NCBI GenBank assembly: GCA_910580235.1 | Contig: CAJTVU010000006.1 | Coordinates: 62,001-126,000, forward strand | Direction of reading: 5' to 3' | DNA length: 64,000 bases | Origin: an uncultured Dorea sp. | GTDB taxonomy: Bacteria; Bacillota; Clostridia; Lachnospirales; Lachnospiraceae | Shown here: positions 18,101-25,043 of the stretch, piece after piece | How the letters are laid out: the number at the start of each line of letters is the position of its first letter | How positions within the stretch are numbered: position 1 is the first letter of the stretch | The notes under the pieces: model-generated | What the model was told of the DNA's origin: nothing | The model's input: the letters and a program-made list of their open reading frames with translations, nothing else | Databases searched by the model: none | Made by a program: the position numbers and the translations under genes

Positions 18101-21100
18101 TATAGAGGCCGCCCAGCAGGTGCAGGGCAACGCCCTTTATAATTACACAGATATGACCAAGCTGGCTCTGATAAAATATGATGCAGGGGAAACGCAGCCT
18201 ACTCTTATAGACGGTGTGGAGATTACAGGCTCGCCGATAGACGGGGCTGTATGGGAATATCAGGATCCGATCGCGACGACGGGGGGTAAGCCTCTTTCGG
18301 GCGCGGTCTACAAGCTGTTCCAGAGAACATTTGGCGACAAAGATATTAATCCACACCCGAAAGAGCTGACATCGACCGAGATACAATATTCATGGGACCG
18401 GGTTTATGATTATTGCCTTGCCGTGGGGAAGACTGACAAAAATGGTGTCTTAAAACTGGATGATATGACTGATAAGGATGGTAATAAAGTCTATGAAGGT
18501 GAAGGCAAAGGCCTGCCTATGGGAAGCTACTATCTTTTAGAGGTGAAGCCTCCAGAAGGCTACCGCCTGATACAGGATCCCGTCTGGTTTACCGTCGAAT
18601 CTTCTGCATTCCCTGCTGATAAGAGTACCCCCGGCCTGATACGGATGGCCTCCAATACTACATTGGATTATGGGCTGCAGATCGTCAAAAGTGATGCGGT
18701 CAGCGGCGCTGCCCTGGAGGGCGCAGAATTTTCTCTCGCCCGGGTTGGAGAGGACGTCCCAATAGCCTTTTCATATGACAGCAATGAAGAACACTACTAT
18801 GTGGATGATCAAGGCTCCACCTCGCTGGCTACCCGCTCTGACGGGACCTTTACAGCCGTTGGGCTGACGCCCGGCGAATATATCCTGACCGAGGCCAGGG
18901 CTCCTCAAGGCTATAAAAAGGCTGCGCCGAAGAAGGTTAAAATAGAAAAATTTACATCATCTACGACAGACGGTTTAGTAATCCAGAAGGTTGAGGTTAA
19001 AGACGAGCGGCTTAAAGGACAGGTGAGCCTCTATAAGACAGACTGGGAGACATTACAGCCACTGCCGGGGGCAAAGTTCCAGCTTTACCGGGTCAAAATT
19101 ACTAAGGTGCCGGAGACCGATCCGGGCTATGACCCGGATATAGAATATACCTACACAGAAGAGATACCGATTGGCAGGCCGATCGCGACAGATGCCGCGG
19201 GGGAGATCTTCATTGATGATCTGGAGTGGACTGACGGGCAGGACTTTTACTATCTTCAGGAGCTGGAAAGCCCGGAAGGCTATGTGACAAACAGTTCCAG
19301 GCTGCAGTTCACTATAGACGCGACCTCATTCTATGAGGACGGCACGCCTGTCCCGGTTGTATTCCGCGCCCGGAACGCCAAGGGCATCTCGGGAAAAGTA
19401 ACTGTGCATAAGGTGGATAGCGATGACCCAGATAAGAAGCTCGAAGACGCGCACTTCTTCCTTACAAGGGAAGTGCAGCCAGATGTCTGGATCGCCTATG
19501 GAAAAGGGATATATGTCACCGATGCGGACGGAAAGTTCACCATCCCCCTTCCGCCCGGCAACTATGCCTTAAAGGAAATGAAGGCTCCCGATGATTATTT
19601 GGGCGATCTTGGCGAATACCACTTTTTTACAGTAGACGACAGAGGCGATAATACTGAGCCAAAGCCGATCGAGCTTCAGATTACTAATAACAGGGGGGAT
19701 GCCGGCGTTTACTTGAAAAAGACGGTGGCGCATACCGATATCCCGATCCCAGGAGTGGAGTTCCAGTTTTTCCAGGGGAATCTATTCCATCATACATCAC
19801 TCTATTTTGAAAAGGAGAAAGATGGATTATACCGCTGTGTGGGAACTGCCCCTGTGGATGATGCGGTGACTGGCCTTGCCACTGACAGCAAGGGGGAGCT
19901 GCGGCTGATCTTTGGCTCTGAATATCTGGTGGATCCAAACAATCCTCTGGATGCATTGAATAAGGGGATTTTCTATCAGGAGGCATCTGCGCCGGACGGT
20001 GTGAAGGTGAATGATGCAGTCACCATGATCCAGTCTTTCGATCCAATGTCCCCAGGATGTCTGCAAAAAGGATTCTGGTCGAAAAATCTTGTATCTAATG
20101 AGCTGAAGGATGACGCTGGAAGCCCTTCTATTATCCTGAGCAAAGAGGGGGAGGACGGGAAGCCGCTGGCAGGAGCGAAGTTTAAGCTGTACTTTAAGCT
20201 GAACGACATGGAAATACCAGTACTCGAGGAGACGACCGGGGAGGATGGACGGATCACGTTCCAGTCTTCGAATGCTCTGAGCATAGGAAGCACTTATTAT
20301 ATACAGGAGATTGAAGCCCCGGAAGGATATGTCCTGAATGATACAGTTTATAAGGTGACGCTGGGCGAAGATGCCCTTGACCCGGACTTTCACTTCCAGC
20401 CGGTCTATGTGGACAACGGGACGTCCGTTAAGAATGAAAGGACGAGGGGGACTGTGGAGCTTATCAAGGTAGATGAAGACAGCAAGCCTTTGGCTGGGGC
20501 TGAGTTTGAGCTGCTCCGCCAGACAGAGGGCGGGACGTGGGAGCGCTATGGCGATGCGCTCTATATGACCGACAGCGACGGAAGGATCGCTCTTACGCTT
20601 CCTTCCGGCAGTTATCGCTGGATTGAGCGCAAGGCGCCTGCCGGTTATCTGCTGGACACAGCAGAGCACGAGTTCACTCTTGTGGCAGACGGGCAGCATG
20701 TAACGGTGGGGCCTCTAGAAAACAAACTGGATCCTACCCCAAGAGGGGATGTGACCGTAGTCAAGAGCGAACAGGGCAGCCCAGGCGCCCGGCTTGAAGG
20801 AGCCAGGTTCCAGCTTTATTTCCTTGGTGAAGACGGCTCCTATCATCTCGACGGCACCACGGTCTATACAAGTGATATGGACGGAAGGTTTACAGTTACG
20901 GATCTTTTAGCAGGGTCTTATGCGTTCCGGGAGGTTGAGGCTCCTGAAGGATATGAGCTGAGCGATCGCTTTTGGCCGTTCAGCATTAGCAAGATGGGCG
21001 AAGTGGTCACCCTTTCTGTAACAAATAGCAAAGAAACAGAGGAGGGAGGAGGCTCAGGCCCGGGAGAAGGCTCAGGCCCGGGAGAAGGCTCAGATCCAGG

Positions 21101-21380
21101 AGGAGGCTCAAATCCGGGGGGAGGCTCAGGCCCAGGAGAAGGCTCAGATCCGGGAGGAGGCTCAGACCCAGGTTCGGGACGGCCTGGATTGGATAAATTC
21201 GGCGAGCTGTACATTTCTTCGAATGGCTATATCGGCGCTAATCCAAAGACAGGAGAGCTTACTGGCGCTCTCTTCTGGATCGTTCTGATGGCCGGCGGTG
21301 CGGCAGGCCTGGCTTTTGCGCTCGGCCTGTCGCATAGAAGGCGGAACTTAGGAAGGCAAGAAGAAAAGGAAGAAGATTGA
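15120..21380 (+). CDS. giant SpaA/CnaB-domain surface adhesin with NPKTG sortase anchor (open from 14802; 2086 aa from GTG 15120)
   Basis: A cell-wall protein, likely a pilin-like or host-binding adhesin. An N-terminal region of about 560 residues is followed by roughly eleven SpaA/CnaB (prealbumin-like) domains. Each has a start like VxLxKxD...PLxGAxFxL and an end like YxxxExxAPxGY, the pattern of domains that form Lys-Asn isopeptide bonds. Then come a Gly/Pro/Ser/Glu linker of tandem repeats, the sortase motif NPKTG (residues 2041-2045), a hydrophobic helix (ALFWIVLMAGGAAGLAFALG) and a basic tail (RRR). GTG 15120 is only the first start-like codon in this frame; the true start is almost certainly ATG 14509 in another frame, so the gene as read here lacks secretion. 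No sortase gene is nearby. Confidence 0.85.
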   Translation: MSDRINHYINVYVNGKLFKDGQQIDALVGDSFSYQLVWNPNAAIGSDDFFDIELFRVPGLNFQPRLSSSLIIDNVKVGEWSLAYDKTAGSMIYHVEFNRYVQFFDPLSILASFQGNATFQGPQNGTPIQVGDASGILNVEERPTKPVNPYPPGGTGWKPQTPPVMNSNLYPFGKGVKWTSSKNPNVIPQIDWRSPFLTLLQERQSEFLTDPDTAVSEVNGNCLIEDKLDLNQRFFGPNDGGRFRADAPFNLELPVIVPGTGSILNGGAGNGSYDGVGEIAPYVAGDSFVKIDGSKVATAADMAALRARVEGTPMSWAVYTDPRDGLEVLYINVGTLGVKRGENAKGINWDMARGSQAWPEQGLQNLINKCDKQIESLENGLDSPLALMDSRRDALLNLLRRAVSFSANAGSKDDAQAALDQWSDAYIAWRATPGIDPLSQLTDPDGALIPMPALPDPLLEGLAEPGGKGGTVAETAEYKNFIASYQNLYADQATYLDNRASYRNGWEDIKQTYQDTLEFYKDGQVFGFVIKVWTRVSNPSMNTYSNNISVSVGDRQWTASDESRVTFANSISGNYALGTSVFQKADALYDTDSPDEEDIKNVQKEKAGLVGAKFQVYCEDPGNGFVKDEKHLAHFLEKEASQNQDTYRYTHTGVPPSGPAPGEVNELEVGDDGRLSLGNLSIAHKHYLVETVAPDGYYLDEDPIEVQVKRDDVIYSMAPNVSRAVKLSKADSYSSRPVQGAQFSLSRVEGGITTVLSFSEKTINGHKTYWPDNGAGGSSVLVTDEEGNLCVHGLGAGEYKIEETQPAPGYKDPAKAVQLSFELEDALPKDKTGYDSDWHYLITEPDPLTNDPKTTDISFEKRDINGTLQGAGYALFRFKGSEAEWQKKEESHDIKMWEPVGLTKDAGAYFHTDNSLKKASIPFQDSDGSDIDVQVTLAQSGADGAITITDIPVGHYTVSEIEAPDPYIRDYSNYYFHVNGDTIGEPIRLYRTADIEAAQQVQGNALYNYTDMTKLALIKYDAGETQPTLIDGVEITGSPIDGAVWEYQDPIATTGGKPLSGAVYKLFQRTFGDKDINPHPKELTSTEIQYSWDRVYDYCLAVGKTDKNGVLKLDDMTDKDGNKVYEGEGKGLPMGSYYLLEVKPPEGYRLIQDPVWFTVESSAFPADKSTPGLIRMASNTTLDYGLQIVKSDAVSGAALEGAEFSLARVGEDVPIAFSYDSNEEHYYVDDQGSTSLATRSDGTFTAVGLTPGEYILTEARAPQGYKKAAPKKVKIEKFTSSTTDGLVIQKVEVKDERLKGQVSLYKTDWETLQPLPGAKFQLYRVKITKVPETDPGYDPDIEYTYTEEIPIGRPIATDAAGEIFIDDLEWTDGQDFYYLQELESPEGYVTNSSRLQFTIDATSFYEDGTPVPVVFRARNAKGISGKVTVHKVDSDDPDKKLEDAHFFLTREVQPDVWIAYGKGIYVTDADGKFTIPLPPGNYALKEMKAPDDYLGDLGEYHFFTVDDRGDNTEPKPIELQITNNRGDAGVYLKKTVAHTDIPIPGVEFQFFQGNLFHHTSLYFEKEKDGLYRCVGTAPVDDAVTGLATDSKGELRLIFGSEYLVDPNNPLDALNKGIFYQEASAPDGVKVNDAVTMIQSFDPMSPGCLQKGFWSKNLVSNELKDDAGSPSIILSKEGEDGKPLAGAKFKLYFKLNDMEIPVLEETTGEDGRITFQSSNALSIGSTYYIQEIEAPEGYVLNDTVYKVTLGEDALDPDFHFQPVYVDNGTSVKNERTRGTVELIKVDEDSKPLAGAEFELLRQTEGGTWERYGDALYMTDSDGRIALTLPSGSYRWIERKAPAGYLLDTAEHEFTLVADGQHVTVGPLENKLDPTPRGDVTVVKSEQGSPGARLEGARFQLYFLGEDGSYHLDGTTVYTSDMDGRFTVTDLLAGSYAFREVEAPEGYELSDRFWPFSISKMGEVVTLSVTNSKETEEGGGSGPGEGSGPGEGSDPGGGSNPGGGSGPGEGSDPGGGSDPGSGRPGLDKFGELYISSNGYIGANPKTGELTGALFWIVLMAGGAAGLAFALGLSHRRRNLGRQEEKEED
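21054..21176 (+). repeat. 18-bp tandem repeats encoding the adhesin linker
   Basis: About seven imperfect copies of an 18-base unit of the form GGCTCAGGCCCGGGAGAA, encoding GSGPGE/GSDPGG units between the last SpaA domain and the NPKTG anchor. Copy number could vary by slippage, changing linker length without changing frame. Confidence 0.85.
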
Positions 21381-21425
21381 GAAGCGCTTCTGACTCAACA
21401 AAAGAGGCATTTGAGAGAGTATGAA

Positions 21426-21470
21426 AATACCCTCCCGACAGCTTAACAGTGTCGGGAGGGTATTGTGTTT
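21426..21470 (+). terminator. terminator of the adhesin gene
   Basis: AATACCCTCCCGACA (21426-21440) pairs perfectly with TGTCGGGAGGGTATT (21450-21464) around a 9-base loop, followed by GTGTTTTAA. Confidence 0.92.
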
Positions 21471-21497
21471 TAAGTAAAACTCTTATCTGATTCTTTC

Positions 21498-21543
21498 TTG
21501 ACAAATATTACGGTTACTGATATATTTATTACAGTAAACGTAA
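21498..21543 (+). promoter_or_regulatory. padR promoter with overlapping inverted-repeat operator
   Basis: TTGACA at 21498-21503 and TATATT at 21521-21526 are 17 bases apart. An inverted repeat, TTACGGTTACTG (21508-21519) and CAGTAAACGTAA (21532-21543), matches in 11 of 12 positions and encloses the -10 box. This is the usual form of a PadR operator and suggests self-repression. Confidence 0.75.
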
Positions 21544-21561
21544 TAATGAAGGGAGGGCTAT

Positions 21562-21885
21562 ATGCGTGACAATGTAAGAGGAGGAGCGCTTACGGAAGTG
21601 ACGTTCTACATTTTATTATCTCTTTATTCACCAAAGCATGGATATGCCGTTATGCAATTTATCGAGGAAAAGACCTATGGACGGCTTACATTAGGAGCAG
21701 GAACTCTATATGGCGCGTTGGGATCCTTAAAAGATAAAGGGTGGATTAAGCCTTGTGGCGATTATGGAGACAGGAAGAAAGAATACATCATAACGCCGTC
21801 AGGAAGAGAGATTGTAAAAAGAGAGTACATAAGGCTGCAAGAGCTCGTAAATGTCGCGGCTGGGATTATTGGAGGCAGTGTATGA
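21562..21885 (+). CDS. PadR family transcriptional regulator (107 aa)
   Basis: A compact winged-helix repressor of the PadR type: LTEVTFYILLSLYSPKHGYAVMQFIEE, then the wing region TLGAGTLYGALGSLKDKGWI and KKEYIITPSGREIVKREYIRL. A palindrome overlapping its promoter suggests self-repression that is relieved by a small ligand. Its stop overlaps the start of a DUF2812 gene (ATGA at 21882-21885), the common arrangement in which PadR controls a DUF2812 membrane protein of unknown role. GGGAGGG lies before ATG 21562. Confidence 0.92.
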   Translation: MRDNVRGGALTEVTFYILLSLYSPKHGYAVMQFIEEKTYGRLTLGAGTLYGALGSLKDKGWIKPCGDYGDRKKEYIITPSGREIVKREYIRLQELVNVAAGIIGGSV

Positions 21886-22466
21886 AGAAATGTTATCGTT
21901 TTTTTGGAGGCCTGTTAAATGCACAGGAGAAATGACTGAATAAGATGGCGGACAAAGGCTATCGCCTTATCCGTACAAGTGAGCTGCTGTATGAATTTGA
22001 ACAGTGTGGATCGAAGCGAGTGAGATATTGCATAGAATTTATTGGGCAAAAGTCAAAGAGCAGTGTAAGAGAATACCATAATTTCCTTGAAGATATGGGG
22101 TATAGAGTGTTTTACAAAAATATTAACCTTAACTATTCTGTTGGAAAGATACGCTGGCGGCCGTGGGCTGAAAAGTGTGGGCAGATAGCTGCGAATGGCA
22201 CAACATTTAACCGTGAATTATTGATAGTAGAGAGGGAAGATGACGGCAAGCCCTTTTCTCTGCACACCACCTATGAGGACAAACAGAATTATTATAAAAG
22301 TGTAAGAAAGCCATATCTTTTTCTGTTTGCTTTTTCTGCAATTCTTGGCATTGTTATGCAGGCGTGGGCATGGGGGATCTTCGCCGCTGCTTTTCTTGTA
22401 CCGGCCATTTTCTATCAGATTGAGGTTATGCAGTTAAAGAGACAAGCACGAACAAAGGAGTGGTGA
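21882..22466 (+). pseudogene. DUF2812 membrane protein interrupted by an in-frame TGA
   Basis: From ATG 21882 the frame reads MKKCYRFFGGLLNAQEK, then TGA at 21933-21935, then LNKMADKGYRLIRTSELLYEF and on to the end at 22466 (194 codons). DUF2812 proteins normally carry a Trp in this position (QEKWLxKMAxxGY), so TGG has become TGA. A restart at ATG 21945 would give a 173-residue protein. That product lacks the N-terminus but keeps the soluble domain and the two C-terminal helices (YLFLFAFSAILGIVMQ and WGIFAAAFLVPAIFY). No selenocysteine context is seen, because no Cys or SECIS-like hairpin follows. Confidence 0.75.
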
Positions 22467-22473
22467 CGATGAT

Positions 22474-22827
22474 TTAGATTGTAATTTTTATCTTTACAGT
22501 CTTGTACATTCCTGCAGCAATACAGACGATCCCGGCAATTACGATAAGGCTAAGCGGCAAATGCCTCAGGTATTCCAGCGCTTCTGTGTAAGCATGTCCG
22601 TTTTGTGCCATATCATAATATTGGATCACATAGGAAAAGCAAACAGCCAGTAGCTCTAGTGCGATCCCAATAATAATTAGAGCAGCTGGTCTTGCTCTCT
22701 GCTTTGATGCAGGCTGAGCTTGTTCTACAGAATCGTATTCATCAAACAGTAGATATTCTACAGGGACTTGGAAGAATCTGCTCAACTGGACAATATTATC
22801 TGTATCTTCTTCCCGAATTCCATAGGA
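22474..22827 (-). pseudogene. 3' remnant of an XRE family regulator with membrane tail
   Basis: The minus-strand frame carries the end of a HTH_3 domain (DTDNIVQLSRFFQVPVEYLL) and a C-terminal part with two hydrophobic helices (ALIIIGIALELLAVCFSYVI and LSLIVIAGIVCIAAGMY). The helix-turn-helix itself is missing: the frame is closed by TGA at 22828-22830 upstream, and no proper start is present. It looks like a truncated regulator in a decaying area next to the broken DUF2812 gene. The stop-to-stop distance to DUF2812 is 7 bases. Confidence 0.65.
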
Positions 22828-22830
22828 TCA

Positions 22831-23053
22831 CCCTTTCTTGTTGAATCACCCTTCTGTGGACATCTTCAATGTACTGTATTTTATAAGAATCGTCAATATA
22901 TACTGGTTTGCAGCCCCGCAGCTGGAGCTTACAAGAGAGCGAAAGGCATGCGCGCCCGAGTTCATGTTGTGTTTAGAAAAGAACAATGATACAATGGATT
23001 TAAGAAATGGGTAAAAAAGCAGGTTTGCATAAGAGGACAGGAGGATGCGGAGC
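22831..23053. other. intergenic region with no convincing gene
   Basis: Short open frames exist on both strands, but none has a ribosome site plus family-like sequence. The stretch probably holds the deleted front of the XRE regulator and the promoter for the carbamate kinase-like gene. No clear -35/-10 pair was found. Confidence 0.5.
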
Positions 23054-23983
23054 ATGAAGAAACGAGCAGTAGTAGCGTTAGGGCACCGGGCGCTTGGGAC
23101 GACGATGCCGGAACAGATGGAGGCGGTGAAGAGATCGGCGGTGACGATCGCAGATTTGATCGAGGCTGGCTATCAGGTGGCTATTACCCACAGCAACGCG
23201 CCCCAGGTAGGGATGATACATACAGCGATGAATGAGTTTGCGAAAAGGCATGACGAGTACACGTCGGCTCCTATGTCTGTATGCTCGGCCATGAGCCAGG
23301 GGTACATCGGGTACGATCTGCAGGCCGGTATTCGGGAGGAGCTTTTGAATCGGGGGATCTTCCGCACGGTCAGCACGGTTCTGACGCAGGTCATCGTCGA
23401 TCCTTATGATGAAGCGTTCTATACGCCGACAAAAGTACTTGGAAGATATATGAATGCAGAAGAGGCAGGGATTGAGCGCAAGAAAGGAAACTATGTGGTC
23501 GAAGAGCCAGGAAAAGGCTTTCGGAGGATCGTGTCGGCTCCGAATCCGGTGAGCATTGTGGAGATAGACGCGATCAAGGCGCTTCTTGCTGCAGATCAGG
23601 TCGTCATTGCCTGTGGAGGAGGCGGGATCCCGGTGCTTGCACAGGATCATCACCTCAAAGGCGCCAGCGCGGTCATCGAGAAGGATCTGGCCGCGGGGAA
23701 GATGGCGGAAGAGATAGACGCAGATCAGCTTATTATCCTGACGAGCGTGGAAAAGGTGAAGATCAACATGGGCCGCCCGGAGGAGAAGGAGCTGGGCGAG
23801 ATTACTGTGGAGCAGGCGAAAGAATATATGGAGGAAGGGCATTTCGGCGTGTATAACATGCTTCCCAAATTCAATGCCTCTGTAAGCTTTATTGAAGCGA
23901 GGCAGGGCAGGAGCGCGCTCATTACGTCTTTCGACAAGCTTGCGGAAGCGTTAAAAGGAAAGACAGGCACGATTATCAGATAA
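23054..23983 (+). CDS. carbamate kinase-like protein, amino-acid kinase family (309 aa)
   Basis: The full length matches carbamate kinase (ArcC), which makes ATP from carbamoyl phosphate in arginine or purine fermentation. Typical blocks are MSVCSAMSQGYIGYDLQ, VLTQVIVDPYDEAFYTPTK, VIACGGGGIPV and DQLIILTSVEKV. However, several glycine-rich loops deviate: ALGGNAL is ALGHRAL, HGNGPQVG is HSNAPQVG, and the C-terminal GSMLPK is YNMLPK. It may be a subfamily with altered substrate. ATG 23054 is chosen because AGGAGG ends 9 bases before it; the upstream ATG 23045 touches the box. No arginine deiminase or transcarbamylase is adjacent. Confidence 0.8.
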   Translation: MKKRAVVALGHRALGTTMPEQMEAVKRSAVTIADLIEAGYQVAITHSNAPQVGMIHTAMNEFAKRHDEYTSAPMSVCSAMSQGYIGYDLQAGIREELLNRGIFRTVSTVLTQVIVDPYDEAFYTPTKVLGRYMNAEEAGIERKKGNYVVEEPGKGFRRIVSAPNPVSIVEIDAIKALLAADQVVIACGGGGIPVLAQDHHLKGASAVIEKDLAAGKMAEEIDADQLIILTSVEKVKINMGRPEEKELGEITVEQAKEYMEEGHFGVYNMLPKFNASVSFIEARQGRSALITSFDKLAEALKGKTGTIIR

Positions 23984-24051
23984 GGGAATAAATGGCAGAA
24001 GACAGGGAATACTACCTTCAGTGCACTATAAAAATATGAAGGAGGATCCCT

Positions 24052-24237
24052 ATGACTGCACGAGTAAATGAAGGATGCATTTCCTGCGGAACCTGCGTGG
24101 ACGCATGTCCGGAAGTATTCCGCTTTAACGACGACGGTCTGGCGGAAGCGTATGAGGCTGTCGCCCCGGAGTGTGAGAGCGCCGCTAAGGAGGCCAGAGA
24201 CGGCTGCCCGGTCTCAGTGATCGACATTGAAGAGTAA
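24052..24237 (+). CDS. 4Fe-4S single-cluster ferredoxin (61 aa)
   Basis: A small electron carrier with one cubane site: Cys residues in GCISCGTCVDACP and a distant DGCPVSVI near the end. The middle region without a second cluster is typical of the monocluster ferredoxins of clostridia. GAAGGAGG precedes ATG 24052. Neighbouring Fe-S genes (DUF362 and CCG-type) suggest possible partners, by position only. Confidence 0.92.
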   Translation: MTARVNEGCISCGTCVDACPEVFRFNDDGLAEAYEAVAPECESAAKEARDGCPVSVIDIEE

Positions 24238-24357
24238 GCGCTACACATATTCTCAGCTTACAAGGGCACGGAAACAAAAAAGATGGGATCCGCATATACT
24301 ATTATAAGTAGTATTTGCGGATTTTGTCCATTTGGGCATCAGACGGGAAGGAGCGGT

Positions 24358-24600
24358 ATGCGTCTGTGTGAATTTCAGGATAAAGAAGTGATCAACACAT
24401 GTGACTGTAAAAAACTGGGCTATGTGGCGGATCTCATTATAGATGAGTGCAAGGGGTGCATTGAGGCGATCATTATACCGAAGGCAGGGAAGTTCTGCGG
24501 GTTCTTCGGCGACGGGGCGGAATATATCATTCCTTATAAATGCATCAAGAAAATCGGGCCGGATATTATCCTAGTAGAGATGCACGGAGAAGATCAATAG
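24358..24600 (+). CDS. YlmC/YmxH family sporulation-associated protein (80 aa)
   Basis: A PRC-barrel-like small protein, MRLCEFQDKEVINTCDCKKLG, with DLIIDECKGCIEAIIIPK and EYIIPYKCIKKIGPDIILVE, matching the YlmC/YmxH family found in endospore formers. Its biochemical role is unknown. ATG 24358 follows GGAAGGAG; the in-frame sequence before it has no ribosome site and does not look coding. Confidence 0.9.
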   Translation: MRLCEFQDKEVINTCDCKKLGYVADLIIDECKGCIEAIIIPKAGKFCGFFGDGAEYIIPYKCIKKIGPDIILVEMHGEDQ

Positions 24601-24710
24601 AGAAGATTGACAGCAAACCCTCTTTTAAATAGCAGGTTTCTATGTTATGATTTATTTACTATCTGTGTACAAGGGCACGGGACGGCGATAGCATGGGAGG
24701 TTTTGCTGAT

Positions 24711-25019
24711 ATGGTATCATTAAATGAAGCGGCGAAAGCATATATGGAGAAGTACGGGTTCCGGCACGTTGTGCTTCTTCTGGAGGAGATTACGAGCTGA
24801 TGCGCTCCTCCGTACAAGGAGATAGCGGTAAGCTTTACCGACGAAGATGAGGCGGCAATGGCCAGGAAAGGGTATGAGACAGCCAAAAGCGAGCTGGGGA
24901 ACGTCTACTATCCGAAGGAAGGAGTCAGCATTGTTGGCAATGCGGCTGTGAATTATGTAGAGTACCCTTGGATTACCTGCTTTGAGGTAGAAGGGGTAGA
25001 GAAAGCAGATATAAAATAA
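24711..25019 (+). CDS. candidate selenoprotein with Sec-Cys motif (102 aa, TGA at codon 30)
   Basis: From ATG 24711 (GGGAGG 10 bases upstream) the frame reads MVSLNEAAKAYMEKYGFRHV then LLEEITS, TGA at 24798-24800, then CAPPYKEIAVSFTDEDEAAM and on to TAA 25017-25019. The protein-like sequence continues in the same frame for 72 codons after the TGA, and Cys follows directly, giving a likely Sec-Cys pair. Downstream, CGGTAA (24826-24831) and TTACCG (24835-24840) form a six-pair hairpin with loop GCT, about 32 bases after TGA, as expected for a bacterial SECIS. A second small stem, CTCCT/AGGAG, lies at 24805-24821. Small (seleno)proteins with a CC or Sec-C motif are known in anaerobes; membership is not verified. 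A nonsense mutation of a Cys-Cys protein is the main alternative. Confidence 0.72.
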
Positions 25020-25043
25020 AAGAGAAAAGGGAAGGGGACAACA

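Noticed and set aside
21882..21960. TGA in the DUF2812 gene as a third selenocysteine codon
   Set aside because: No Cys lies close by, no SECIS-like hairpin follows, and Trp is normal at this site in the family, so a nonsense change is the better reading.
22768..22989. 73-codon plus-strand frame beside the XRE remnant
   Set aside because: No ribosome site and no recognisable sequence; it is antisense to the remnant's end and continues into non-coding sequence.
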